This document shows, in pieces, positions 46,974 to 57,439 of a stretch of 64,000 nt of DNA. The DNA is from Pseudopyrenochaeta lycopersici (taxonomy: Eukaryota; Ascomycota; Dothideomycetes; Pleosporales; Pseudopyrenochaetaceae): NCBI GenBank assembly GCA_003313425.1, contig NHZP01000017.1:682001-746000 (forward strand), given 5' to 3'. The notes under the pieces were generated by a model. That model had not been told where the DNA came from. It did not search any database and was given only the letters and a program-made list of their open reading frames with translations. Position 1 is the first letter of the stretch. Every line of letters starts with the position of its first letter. The translations under genes were made by a program, and so were the position numbers.

Positions 46974-47878
46974 GACAGTGTGGAGTTGTTGCGGTTGGAG
47001 TTGGCTTGGAACTTTTTCTGTAGCTCGGATTTTCGCGTGCATGAAGCTAGCAATTAGCACCAGTGGTGGAGCCGGGGCTTAGTCATGACGTTCCGGACAA
47101 CGACTCCATGGCATCGATGGACTTAGCAGACTAGAAACATGGTGGTCTGGATCACCTGTAGCTTCAAAGAATTAGGAACAGATTGAAAGTACTCCTAATC
47201 TGATAGTGATGATTGAAAGCCGCCGTTGGTGGAGGAAATGATTGTTAGAGCCGCACAATCGTCCCCACGGTTCACTGCGCCACCAGATGCACCAGGTCAT
47301 CTGTTGATTGAGTGTTTGCGGTCACGCAGTGTTGATTAATCTGATCGCTACCACTGAGTAGCACAAAGCAGTCCAGCGCTTGCATCACGTTGCCAGTCTC
47401 CCATCCGCACTAGCGCCGTCTCTATCGTACCGGTGAAACGCTATCGTGCGCGTCACGGGCGTCATGGGCGTCACGTGCTACAGCTGCACCATTGCTTTCG
47501 CGCCAGCGGCAAGCTCTCAGTGCGGGCGTAAGGGCAACAAAGTCGCCTTGTAGCATTCCTCTTGCCGCTCTTCACCGGCTGACGACGTCTGTTGCTGCCT
47601 TTCGCAAGTGGGACGGCGTGAAGCTAGCTTCCGGTGTTGGCGCTCACAGACCCCACTTGGCCGCTCAAGGCAACTACCTCTCCCGGTCCACGGCCTCACC
47701 AAGCTCCACCTCCACCTCCCATCTCCACCTCCTCGACACTCTCCATCACCAACCCGCAACAGCGATTCCTGTGCAGCTGCGGCATCCCTCTCGTTGACCT
47801 TCGGGGTGGTGAGCTTGCAGCCGTCGCTCCTTCCTCCCGGTTTCCATCTGTTACGTCGGTCAGCCTCTCTTGCCCCCC
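46974..47878. promoter_or_regulatory. divergent promoter region, NOP13 / NBR1-type genes
   Basis: This 905-base region holds the promoters of two divergent genes. It contains a three-unit CGTCA-containing repeat with a CACGTG E-box at its right end (47451-47477). The segment close to the NBR1-type gene is rich in CT, CCTCC and CACC runs, and probably includes its leader. Confidence 0.55.
47451..47477. promoter_or_regulatory. three tandem CGTCA units ending in CACGTG
   Basis: The 9-base units are CGTCAC / GGGCGTCAT / GGGCGTCAC followed by GTG, so three CGTCA cores lie exactly 9 bases apart and the last merges with a palindromic CACGTG. CGTCA (TGACG) is the half-site of ATF/CREB-type bZIP proteins, and CACGTG is bound by bHLH factors. 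Its place in a shared promoter makes regulation plausible. Confidence 0.5.
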
Positions 47879-50832
47879 ATGGCGACCAACGTGCCCGTGA
47901 CGCTGGACACGCCCATCGTGGTCAAGATCCTCTTCCGTGGCCAAACAAAGAAGTTCAAACTCCCGCTAAAGGACCTTGGAGCTCATGTCCTCCCTGAGAA
48001 GGTGCGTTGTCTCCTATCCATCCTGCCTCGGTTGAGCAGGCGGCAGCCTGGCTTGCTCTGCTAGAGCTTGCACCAGCTGCAGGGACAGCACCAGACGGAT
48101 ACTGACACTTTTGCAGCTTCGAAGCATCCTCCAGATCCAGCCCGACGAGCATGTCATCTTCGAGCGCTACTCCGACTCGGCGGCTTCGTACGTCATCCTA
48201 GACTCCGACAAGCCCCAGGTCTACAAGACGCTCTTCCGAGCCGCCAAAGCAAAGCTCAAGCTTCGTCTCAAGGCTACCATTCCCGGCGAACAGCCTGAGC
48301 TCCCGACTCCTGCTCCGCCAGTTCCCGCCCACCAGATCATGCCCAGCCCTCCCTCCTCGCTCCACCGCCTGAGCTCCGCCACCTTGATACCCCACGGCAT
48401 TGCACCCATCTCCCCAGTCATCGCACGCTCTCCCGAAGCAAACCCTCCAGCACCCAAGTTCGAGCCCATCAGCCCCCTCTCACCGTCCAAGCCGGTTGAT
48501 GCTGAGGACGAGGCTCCTGTGCCACGATCCTTCACCGCCCGTCAGAGTAAGTGTAACAAGACCCTCTGCACAACTGTCCACTGACACACGACTAGGCCTC
48601 TTTAACAATCTCGCCACCTCCAACTCCAACTCGGGCCTCGCGTTCCGCCCCAAGCCGAGCAATGCGTGCACTACCTGGGTCGTGTACTGCAACCACTGCA
48701 ACCACCCCATGGAGGACGAGCACTTCCACTGCAGCGTCTGTGACGGTGGCGACTACGACCTCTGCCCCGCCTGTGTCGAGTTGGGTGTCCACTGCCCCGG
48801 AACAGGCCACTGGATGGTCAAGCGCTTTGTGAAGAATGGATGTGTTGTCAACAGCACCACTCAGCGCATTGCACCAAAGGCCAAGGCTGAGGAGCACCAT
48901 GAGATCCCTGGAGCATTTACCGACGAAAAGCAGGCTGCGACGTTCGAGCACGAGCCGACTCGGACTTGCAACTGCTGCGTCAATGTCCTGCCTGAAAAGG
49001 AGTTCGTCACCTGCATTTCATGCGACGACTACGATCTCTGCCTAACGTGCCACATCAGCAACAAGCACGGCCACCATCCAGGCCATACTTTCAAGGCTGC
49101 CACCCCGGAGACTGTCCTTCCCACTTTGGCCGACTTCCTCTGCAACTCTGGCAGGAATGTCCGCCACTCAGCCGTCTGCGATGGCTGCGACAAGTTCATC
49201 TATGGTGTCCGCCACAAGTGCTTGAATTGCCCAGACTGGGACTATTGCTCCGACTGTGTCAAGAATGCCACGTTCATCCACCCACGCCATCGCTTCGTTC
49301 CCATCTACGAGCCTCTTGCCGAGCCTAGCAACAGCGGTAACCGCCACTATGGCATCTATTGCGACGGACCCCTTTGCAAGGACAAGGAGAATTTGTCTTA
49401 CATTGAGGGTGTTCGCTACAAGTGCGCTGTTTGCCACGACACCGACTTCTGCCAGAACTGCGAGTCACACCCAAGCAACAAGCACAACCACACTCACCCT
49501 CTTATCAAGTTCAAGACTCCTGTTCGCAGCGTGAGCGTCACTACCGTGAATGACGACAAGTCTGGAAGGTCAATCGCCAGGCTTGGTGACCGCCAGCCGC
49601 CAAGGCGATCTACTGCAACCGAGACCACACCGGTCGCTCCTTCCACCAATGCTGCAACCCAGGTGCAGACTATCGTCGACATGAAGCCTTCGGAAGAGCC
49701 TTCAATCAAAAAGGAGAAGATTGCCATTCGCGATCTGCTAGTAGAGTCTGTCGAGCCTGTTCAGGAGAAGGTTTTCGTGCCAGCCGAGGACAGCAAAACG
49801 ATCAAAACCGAAGCGATCGCTATTTCCAAGTCCGACGCCAACTCCCAGGGACTCGATGCTCACTTCATCCGTGACACCATTATTGATGGCTCTAAGATCT
49901 GCGCTGGCTTCCAATTCGTTCAAGTCTGGACCCTCCGCAATCCTGGACCAGAGCCATGGCCTCAAGGGTGCAGTGTCCGGCACGTTGGCGGCGACAACAT
50001 GCTCAACATTGACAACTCCCGACCACTGAGCCATACTGATCTCTGCAATGCCAGCGAGAGCAACGTCATTGTTCGTCCCGTCCCGGCCGGTGAGCAAGTT
50101 TCTTTCCGTGTCGTCATGAAGGCCCCCGTGCGTGAGGGTACTGCCATCTCTTACTGGCGTCTGAAGACTGCCGATGGTATGCCTTTTGGCCACCGTCTGT
50201 GGTGCGATATCAATGTTGTTGCTCCACCATCCCCTACCTCTCCTCAGCCCGAGCCTGTGCGTGAATCGCCCGTAACATCACCGGAAATTCCTCTCGCCTC
50301 TCCTAGTACGCCTCTTTATGAGCGCCTCGTTCAAGCTAGACTTGAGAGAATGAAGATGGTGCAGCGAAATGATCAACCGCAGCTTGAGCAGCAAAAGATG
50401 GAGCACATCCAGCGCGTCCGTAAGGCTGCTGTCGAGCGTCTCCTGGAAAACCGACGCAAGGAGCATGAAGCTGCCCTTGCTACCATCAAGCCGGAGCCTA
50501 CTCCCAAGGTTGAGGGATTCAAGCCTGAGCCTACAGCCGAGTTGCCCGTTGAGGAGAAGCCTGTGCAGCTTGCACCTGAGCCTCAGTCTTCTGGCATGAT
50601 CTTCCCTCGTCTCGATAAGGAATCACCCGAATCCAGCACCTATGAGGCTCCAACCGCTCAGCCAGAGTCGCCAATGTCTGAGAAGAGCGCTTTTGCCCGC
50701 ACTGTCACTGTTGCTTCTGATGATGAGTTCTTCGAGGATGCTGAAAGTGTTGCTCTTCACTCCGACGATGAAGGCTTCATGACCGATGAGGAGTACGATA
50801 TCCTAGATGCCAGCGATGAGGAGATGCCGTAA
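47879..50832 (+). CDS. NBR1-type selective autophagy receptor with four ZZ zinc fingers
   Basis: Exons are 47879-48001, 48117-48546 and 48596-50832, giving 929 residues; introns 115 and 49 bases, donors GTGCGT and GTAAGT. The N-terminus (about 10-95) reads as a PB1-like fold: VVKILFRGQTKKFKLPL, with an LRSILQIQPDEHVIF continuation. Four ZZ zinc fingers follow at about 214-262, 308-350, 378-420 and 439-490, each with C-x2-C pairs and a C-x2-C-x4/5-H-type end. An FW (NBR1-type beta-sandwich) domain covers about 607-725, with FVQVWTLRNPGPEPWP and the aromatic end WRLKTADGMPFGHRLWCD. The acidic C-terminus ends DEEYDILDASDEEMP, with a Y918-D-I-L921 core that fits a LIR motif for Atg8 binding. No UBA domain is visible. 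Fission yeast Nbr1 uses ZZ and FW domains to recognise cargo hydrolases; a similar cargo role is inferred here. Confidence 0.87.
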
Positions 50833-51335
50833 CTATACTTGGGTAGTAATAGCCATCGAGCCTTGAAATCAATATGTAAGTCAGAAAGGCTTCAATAAGT
50901 GGGACAATATCCAACGCGCTTGGAGGAATTTCATTTCTTGGGCTGTCTTAAGGTGTTCAGCTTGGGTACTAGTGATGACACACTCTCTACACTGAAGGCG
51001 CTGGGCGCGACTTCGGACTCCACACTCCCAGACGGGATTTGAGAAATGGGCGCTCTCTGGCGCGCGATCTCAGAAACGGCTCTCTCCTACTCCTTGGTAC
51101 AGTTTGTGAAGGACTGGGTTTTCCTTTTAACTTGACTTCTTTCTTCTATAGGTGTAGTCTGAATGGATTTTCTTAAGAACACAATATCTTGATGCTGGCT
51201 ATGTCCCATGATCCACTTAGCCGCAGTTAAATGCAAAAAAGGAGACTTCACGTTATGCGCGACTGATCTACAAGGCAGCAGGGGAATAATATATCCAGAA
51301 GTCGATACTTGGTTGATATTGCCCCAGTGCTACAT
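50833..51335. other. convergent intergenic region
   Basis: 3' flanks of the NBR1-type and aldo-keto reductase genes. Nothing else is seen. Confidence 0.5.
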
Positions 51336-52484
51336 TTAACCCATAAACCTCTTTGTCAACTCAGCAGGTTTATTTCCCATGACGTTTTCAATCTGCTCCA
51401 ACGTCTCAGGCGACAATTTCCTATAGACGTCTACCGCCCGGACCGTCTGGTAAATCTGCTCTGGGCGACTCGCGCCCGTAATTGCACTGCTCACATTCTT
51501 ATTGCTGAGAACCCACGCCATGGACAGGGTCGCAACATCCGTGCCCAAGCCCTCTGCAATCTTGATAAGCCCTTTAATCTTATCCTGTTGCTCGTTCCAC
51601 GCGTCGCTGCCAACCGACTTGATCAGGCTCTGGATGTACGGGTCGTCCGACTGCTTCAGACGCGAGTCGGCCGGCACGCCGTCGACGTACTTCCCCGTGA
51701 GCAGACCGCCTGCCAGCGGCGAGAAACTGGTGATTCCCAACCCCCTGCGGACAAACAGATTTGCGTTTGCATACTCTTCGTCTACTTTGTCTCGGCGTAG
51801 CAGTGAGTACCCTGGTTGCTCGACGATAGGACCTATCAAACCGAGACGGTCAGCGACGGCCCATGCTTCCTCGATCTCGCTGGCGAGCCACTCGCTCGTG
51901 CCCCAGTACAGCGCCTTGCCGGTGTTGATGAGGAAGTTGAAGGCCCGCACTGTTTCCTCAATCGGCGTGTACCGGTCTGGGCGGTGGGCGTACAAGATGT
52001 CGACATAAGAGAGCTGCAGACGGCCCAGACAGGCTTCTGTGCCTTCGATGAGGTGTTTGCGGGAGAGGCCTATGTTATTGATTTTATTCCGCGGCGCGGG
52101 AAGGGCAGATGTATGTGCTCCACCATATATCTATCCACCGGGAAAAATAAATCGTCAACCCGCTGCTGGATCACAGACAAACGTCACGAGTAGTGTATTT
52201 ACCTTTGTAGAAACGACAATGTCGTTCCTCCTCCACCCAAAGTGCTTAATCGCACGGCCCATGACCCTCTCGCTCTCGCCGTCCGAATAACCCTCGGCGC
52301 AATCGAAGAAGTTCACCCCAGCATCATACGCCGCTTTGAGACAGGCAAACGTATTCTCGTCCCCAACATGACCGCCATACGTCAGCCAGCCGCCCAGCGA
52401 AATGGCACTGATTTGCAACCCGCTCCTCCCAACAAACCTATACTCCATCTCCGGCAGGTCCTTTGGTACTTCTTGCTGAGCCAT
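51336..52484 (-). CDS. aldo-keto reductase, potassium-channel beta-subunit-like
   Basis: This is an NADPH-dependent aldehyde reductase with a TIM barrel. Minus-strand exons are 52484-52203 and 52130-51336, giving 358 residues; the 72-base intron has a GTAAAT donor and a TTGAC branch. The junction gives VVSTK-IYGGAHT, then GLSRKHLIEGTEACLGRLQL. The catalytic tetrad is Asp61, Tyr66 (FFDCAEGYSD), Lys94 (VSTK) and His143 (YAHRPDR). Mammalian Kv-beta proteins carry Asn at the last position, so this one has the classical AKR His. The barrel ends with the cofactor-binding SAITGASRPEQIY, followed by a helical tail. Fungal members of this group are mostly uncharacterised. The start at 52484 fits the conserved MEYRFVGRSGLQISAISLGG that follows 12 residues in. 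Confidence 0.92.
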
Positions 52485-53404
52485 GGTTACGATGGACTTC
52501 GGGACAAAGAATGATAGTGGTATATGTGGAGACGGGAAGGGGACAATAGAACGAGGAGGAAAAAGGTCAACAGCCTGTTTGTGAAACAATAAAAAATCTC
52601 CTCAGATCATTATCCTCGATGGATTTCCACTGTTTTATATTCCCCCCGCGGACGAGCCAACGTGCAACGAAGTGAAGTATTGCAACGTCGTCAATGACGC
52701 TCTCAGCCCTCCCGCTCCCCGGCGACAAGGGTCGCCCTCGCACCTATAACGTGAGTCCAAAAAAGCCCATACGGGGCCACCGCCCTTGAGCCCTTTGCTG
52801 CCGTACGTGTGTGCTGGCGGGGTATCTTTGCAGCGAAGAACGCCCCACCCTTGGGAGTGAAAGGCTGGTGCTTTAACCGGTTCCGGAAGTGCATCCTGCG
52901 CGGGGAGTTTTTCGCGGCTTCGCCTATTGGGATGGAGGGGAATGGGGAAGGTTGCTGGATTCAGATGGAGCGGGGATTTGGAGATAATTGGGGCTTATGT
53001 GAGGTTTGTTGAGGAGGAAAAAAAGGGCGATGTACACGAGTGGCGAGAGGGACAGAAGACGATTAGAGAATGCGCGGTTTGTCATTATGGATGTGATTCA
53101 TTATGAGTATGCACAGAGTTTGTATTCCTCCGTTCCCCCAACCAGCCATAGCCGCGACGCTTTTCGTAATTGACTAAGTGCGTCAACAGTACATTTTGCG
53201 GGCGTTCACGTTATTGGCGCCATTCCATGATACCATCTGGTCCAATCTCATTACATTGTATTCACAATCGTAACATGTCTTCCGTGTCCTCCAAAAGTGC
53301 TGCCGGCTTTGTCCTGTCCGGCGCTGCACTGTGGACGAGTCCTGACGGAGACGCTCGGCAGAGTAATTGTATATTCATAAGCCTAAAGGCCTTGAAACAG
53401 CCTT
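52485..53404. other. intergenic region
   Basis: This lies between two minus-strand genes. A short frame from an ATG at 52694 (MTLSALPLPGDKGRPRTYN) meets a perfect GTGAGT, with a TATCTTTGCAG acceptor at 52833, but the frames beyond close quickly. Another coding-like stretch at about 52920-53107 ends YVRFVEEEKKGDVHEWREGQ. No complete gene could be built from these. Confidence 0.4.
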
Positions 53405-56400
53405 TCATCCGTTGCCGTTGACAGTCGCAGCGGCAGTAACGCCATTGACTCCATTTTGTTCAAGAACAAGGTCCATAAAGCTCTTTCGCGGCTTATGCTT
53501 CTTCTCCAACTTATTTTCGAGATCAAGATCGGCAAGGTGTATGCGCTGTGTCTTGCACTCGGGTTTCATGTCCTCAAGTAATGGCCTCAATGAATCAATC
53601 TTCTCAATCTCAGTATGAAGAACTGATTCTTCGACCCAGTACAGTCCTTCCATGGCCAAGAACTGATTCTTGGCCTCTTTGATGCTCTCCTGGATCTTGG
53701 CATAGTCGAACTCGGGCGTGCCTTCCATGGGAAATTGAAAGTCTTGGGCTAGGAGAGCAACATCGTAGTGACGGAGGATGACGTCTCGCTGCTTTCGCGT
53801 AACGGGGATACGTGGCCAGTCAGAGTATGGGGATTCAAGATGTGCAAGGTCGAGTTCGGGCAGGCCTAGGATACCGACCAGCTGGAACGAGCAGATGTAA
53901 GTCTTATCAGACAGAGCTTGCGGGTCGCGGAGGTCCTGGGCGGTCGCGTAGAGGAGCGGAAGGAAGACGACAGATACACCAAGTTCTTCGCCGGAGAAAT
54001 GGAGTGGCCGGTTACTGCGGAGTTCGCACGCGCGCCGCAACGCTCGTGGAAGCTTTGATATGCGATCTTGTCGAGCCGCCAGTTTCTCTTGACGTTCTGC
54101 CTCCTCCTTGGCCAGGCGTTGTGCCTCTTCCTCCTCTCGCCGACGTGCTGCCTCCGCTTCCTCTGCAAGCCGTTTTGCCTCTGCTTCGGCCTCTGCCTTC
54201 TTTCTCGCCTCCTCCTCCTCAGCAGCTTTGCGGGCAGCTTCCTCCTCCTCTTTCTTTCGCGCTTCAGCCTCAGCGGCTGCTTCAGCGGCTTTGCGTTTCG
54301 CCTCGATTTGTAACCTCAGCTCTTCCTGGCGACGCGCGCGTTCTACGTCAGGAGTTGCAGTTCTCTCAGGAGGCGCAGGCGTAGATTTGGCGGATGCGGT
54401 AGGCGTTTTCTTTACGCTGATATCGTCAGCTGAGGCATCAGACAGCTTCCGCTTCCTTGTCTTGTCCTCCATTTTCTTGTACTTGATCTTGTTCTTGGGA
54501 GGTTTTCGTTCGTCGGGAGAATCGACTTCGGGGGTGGGTTTTGTACTGTGGGACTTGATGGGTTTTGCGCGAGGTTTCGTTGGCTGTTCCGCACCATGGT
54601 CGTCGTCGCTTTCGTCTGGATGCGCACGGGCCGGTCTCTTAGTCTCGTTATCATCTGAGCGTGCTTTGAGCGCCTTCCTGGGGGGTTTGGCTTCTCCGCC
54701 TTCGCTGTACGATCGAGGCTTCACTTTTCTTGTAGGCGGCCGCACGTCTTCTTCGCTTTCTTCTTCAGACGACGCCTCATCTACCACGTGCTTCCGTCTT
54801 TGACCCTCTCGGGTGGCCTTCTCTTTGCCCGATAGCAAGCGCCGCGATTTTTGTGGTGCAGCAGAACCAGTTGATTTTGTGAGTTGGATGCGTTTTGCTT
54901 CAGAGCGTGGTGAGGAGGAACGGTCTCTTCGAGGCGAAGACTCTCTCTTTATGCGCATGGCTGACGGGTTCGGTGCCTCCCTTTTAGCTCGTCGGGGACT
55001 CCTGTGTGCTCCCCTGTGCTCATCGTATGCGCGCTTCAAGATATCCCGCTCCTGCTCCCACTTTGGACCTCCCCGGTCTTCGGATATCTCATAGTACGTC
55101 TTGTTTTCCTTGTTCCGTCGAGTGGGGTCAAAATTGTCCTGTTCAAGCAGCAGTTCAATGATTCTCAGATGCCCTCTGCCAATGGCTACGGTCATGGGTG
55201 TTTCTGGGTGCTTGGATGGATCGGGATCTGCTTTCAGGCCACTGGCAAGTAATATGCTAAGAATGTCGTAGTGTCCTCCTCTTGCAGCAGCAACACCGCA
55301 AGTAATGTTAGGCTTGATATTGCTATTGATGAGCTCTCCCACGGCAGAGATGTCGCCATCGCCAGCCTTCTCGATCAGCGTTTCGACATTGTACTCATTG
55401 TAGAGTAGGCGCGAGGCCGTCTTCGCTTGCTTTCGTCCTGGTGGCTCGTTGTTGGTGGAGGTGTCGACCTCTCGCTTCATAGCTTCCTTGAGCTCCTTCT
55501 CCAATTCTTCGGCATCCTCGTCTTCATAGTCCAACACATCGATTGCACGCTGGCCCTTCTTGTTCTGGTGGTGCGGATTGACGCGGCCTTGGTTGAGAAG
55601 AAGCCTGACCACGTCGAGGTGGCCGTTCTCAACCGCATCGATCAGCGGAGTGTCCCGGTCGTTACTTTCACAGTCGGTGCGGCAGCCTTTGTTGATGAGG
55701 AACTCGACCACATCGGCCCAGCCATGGAGAGCGGCCTTCTGCAATGGGGCGATGCCGGCATAGTCGACCGAGTCCAATTCGTCTGCAGCGTCTTCGAAAG
55801 CCTCCTTGACAGCATCCAGGTCGCCCTTTTCAGCTTCTCGTGCAAGCCGTGTTGCGCCAAATCTGTCCGTTTTCCGCATGGGCATGTTGCGGGCGGGAGA
55901 GGTCAGGGCACGGTGCGATGAGCGTTTCACGCGATTGTGCTGGAGGACTGCGGGCTGCGGGGAGGTCGAGTGCTCTGAGCTCGATTCCGACCAGTGCTTC
56001 TGCTCGGTGGACAAGGCAAGAGCTGTGACGTCGCGGCGTTTTCTGGCCGCAGTGCCCGTAGCGACGGACTGGGTCGACTGCGAGCGCTTGTGCGGACGGC
56101 CAAAGCCTGGGGTTGCGGGCGAATTGGGCTGGCGCGCGTCCTTGAGTCCCTCGGTCTTTGCTTTTTGGCGTGGAGGCTCGATGGACTTGGGGAGCGAGCC
56201 ATCGCGCAGCTTGCGCTTGCGGTTCTCGACGGTCGAGGCACTGCGGCCGCGGGTGGTGGCGTGGGTGGGCGAGAGGGCGGGCTGGGGCGGCGACTTGGAC
56301 GAGTCGGTCGGGCTGGTGTCTTTGGTGTGTCGCGAGGTGGTCAAGCTGCTGGGCGAGGTGGGACTGGGGCTCTTTGGGTCGTGCTCGGAGCCGTGCTTGG

Positions 56401-56779
56401 CGCCGTTGATCTTGACGACCTTGCCGTTGCTGGAGCGTCGGCGGCCGTTGGGCTGGGGCGAATGCGCACGCGGCTGCTCTTTGATGGCGCGCAGCCGCAC
56501 GTGGTCGTCGTCGTCGTCGAGGCGCTCTGTCTTGATGGGCTTCTTGTCGGCGGCGTCGTCGTTGTCGCGCGAGAGCACGACCGTCTCGGCTTCCGACTCG
56601 CCCTCGGCGTCATGGTCGTGGGCGTCGTGGCCATTGTGCGGCAGCGGGTGGTTTTCCTTGGACGAGGGCGAGGCGGCCTTGCGTGCCAGGCGTGGGGAGC
56701 GCGGGCTGCGCGGACGGTCGTCGTGGTGGACGGCAGAGACAGCGGATGCGTTCAGGACCGAGTTTGCATTACTGGTCAT
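53405..56779 (-). CDS. HOS4: ankyrin-repeat protein, Hos4 subunit of Set3 histone deacetylase complex
   Basis: A single exon of 1124 residues from the ATG at 56779. Residues 1-300 are disordered and rich in Ser/Arg/Pro/His. Ankyrin repeats span about 305-565: KGDLDAVKEAFED, IAPLQKAALHGWADVVEFL, DTPLIDAVENGHLDVVRLLL, then after a spacer VAAARGGHYDILSILLASG and MTVAIGRGHLRIIELLLEQ. The part after 565 is charged and disordered. A Glu/Ala/Lys coiled coil runs about 815-915. The C-terminal 210 residues, opening with RISKLPRALRRACELRSNRP, look folded. This layout, ankyrin core then long coiled coil and a conserved C-terminal domain, is that of fungal Hos4, which joins the Set3 complex (histone deacetylases Hos2 and Hst1 in yeast) to repress genes. 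The assignment rests on layout more than on a unique motif. Confidence 0.8.
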   Translation of the reverse strand: MTSNANSVLNASAVSAVHHDDRPRSPRSPRLARKAASPSSKENHPLPHNGHDAHDHDAEGESEAETVVLSRDNDDAADKKPIKTERLDDDDDHVRLRAIKEQPRAHSPQPNGRRRSSNGKVVKINGAKHGSEHDPKSPSPTSPSSLTTSRHTKDTSPTDSSKSPPQPALSPTHATTRGRSASTVENRKRKLRDGSLPKSIEPPRQKAKTEGLKDARQPNSPATPGFGRPHKRSQSTQSVATGTAARKRRDVTALALSTEQKHWSESSSEHSTSPQPAVLQHNRVKRSSHRALTSPARNMPMRKTDRFGATRLAREAEKGDLDAVKEAFEDAADELDSVDYAGIAPLQKAALHGWADVVEFLINKGCRTDCESNDRDTPLIDAVENGHLDVVRLLLNQGRVNPHHQNKKGQRAIDVLDYEDEDAEELEKELKEAMKREVDTSTNNEPPGRKQAKTASRLLYNEYNVETLIEKAGDGDISAVGELINSNIKPNITCGVAAARGGHYDILSILLASGLKADPDPSKHPETPMTVAIGRGHLRIIELLLEQDNFDPTRRNKENKTYYEISEDRGGPKWEQERDILKRAYDEHRGAHRSPRRAKREAPNPSAMRIKRESSPRRDRSSSPRSEAKRIQLTKSTGSAAPQKSRRLLSGKEKATREGQRRKHVVDEASSEEESEEDVRPPTRKVKPRSYSEGGEAKPPRKALKARSDDNETKRPARAHPDESDDDHGAEQPTKPRAKPIKSHSTKPTPEVDSPDERKPPKNKIKYKKMEDKTRKRKLSDASADDISVKKTPTASAKSTPAPPERTATPDVERARRQEELRLQIEAKRKAAEAAAEAEARKKEEEEAARKAAEEEEARKKAEAEAEAKRLAEEAEAARRREEEEAQRLAKEEAERQEKLAARQDRISKLPRALRRACELRSNRPLHFSGEELGVSVVFLPLLYATAQDLRDPQALSDKTYICSFQLVGILGLPELDLAHLESPYSDWPRIPVTRKQRDVILRHYDVALLAQDFQFPMEGTPEFDYAKIQESIKEAKNQFLAMEGLYWVEESVLHTEIEKIDSLRPLLEDMKPECKTQRIHLADLDLENKLEKKHKPRKSFMDLVLEQNGVNGVTAAATVNGNG

Positions 56780-57439
56780 CACGCATGTAGGGGACAGGAC
56801 ACGGGAGATCCTGCCTCATGTCTGCTCGCTGAGCAAGGGACGAAAGGGCACAGAGGGCGGCAGGCACACGGCGCTTGGGAGCCCTGCGGGAGTCGCCGTC
56901 GCTTCGGATCGCTTTGTGTGCCGCAGCGACACCAAAGAACGGGCAGCAGCTGGTTGCGGGCGGGTGTCGAGATGGGAGCGCGGTGGTGTGTTGTGGGTTC
57001 AGTGGCAGGAGCAGCGATACGGAGGCAGAGGCTTGCAAGCGGCCACCGTCCCTCCTCCACTCAGCGTCCTGCACCATGGCTTGGTGCCAGAGCCGGGCCC
57101 GTCTCCTGAACACAACCCTGCACCCGCCTGGGCGCCGACATTTGCGACTCGGGACCGCCCATGCAGCGCCTCAGCGATGGACCGCGAGTGGCGTCGGCCT
57201 GCAAATGCCCTCCACGCTGCCAACCGTCTCCCCTCCCCACTCACCATCCAGACGCTTTGCAGTGCGCCGCCCATGTTGCTCGCGCCGCTGCAGAACAGGC
57301 GGCGTGGGACAGCCCAACTGCCGCTAGCACGGCGATCGCCGGCCTAATTAACTTTCCACACGACCCCGTTTGATGCGCAAAAACAAGCGGTCAGCCCGCC
57401 CATTCATCTCTCCGTCACGGTCTCCCATCGCCCTCGCTC
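56780..57439. other. divergent intergenic region, Hos4 / polyprenol reductase
   Basis: GC-rich promoter region shared by two divergent genes. Long open frames here on the plus strand are antisense continuations of the Hos4 gene, not accepted genes. Confidence 0.5.

Noticed and set aside
55806..57347. 513-codon plus-strand ORF, with a 371-codon frame at 55994-57109
   Set aside because: Antisense to the Hos4 coding region; its Arg/Gly/Trp/Ser-rich composition comes from GC-rich codons read backwards, with no domain or splice support.
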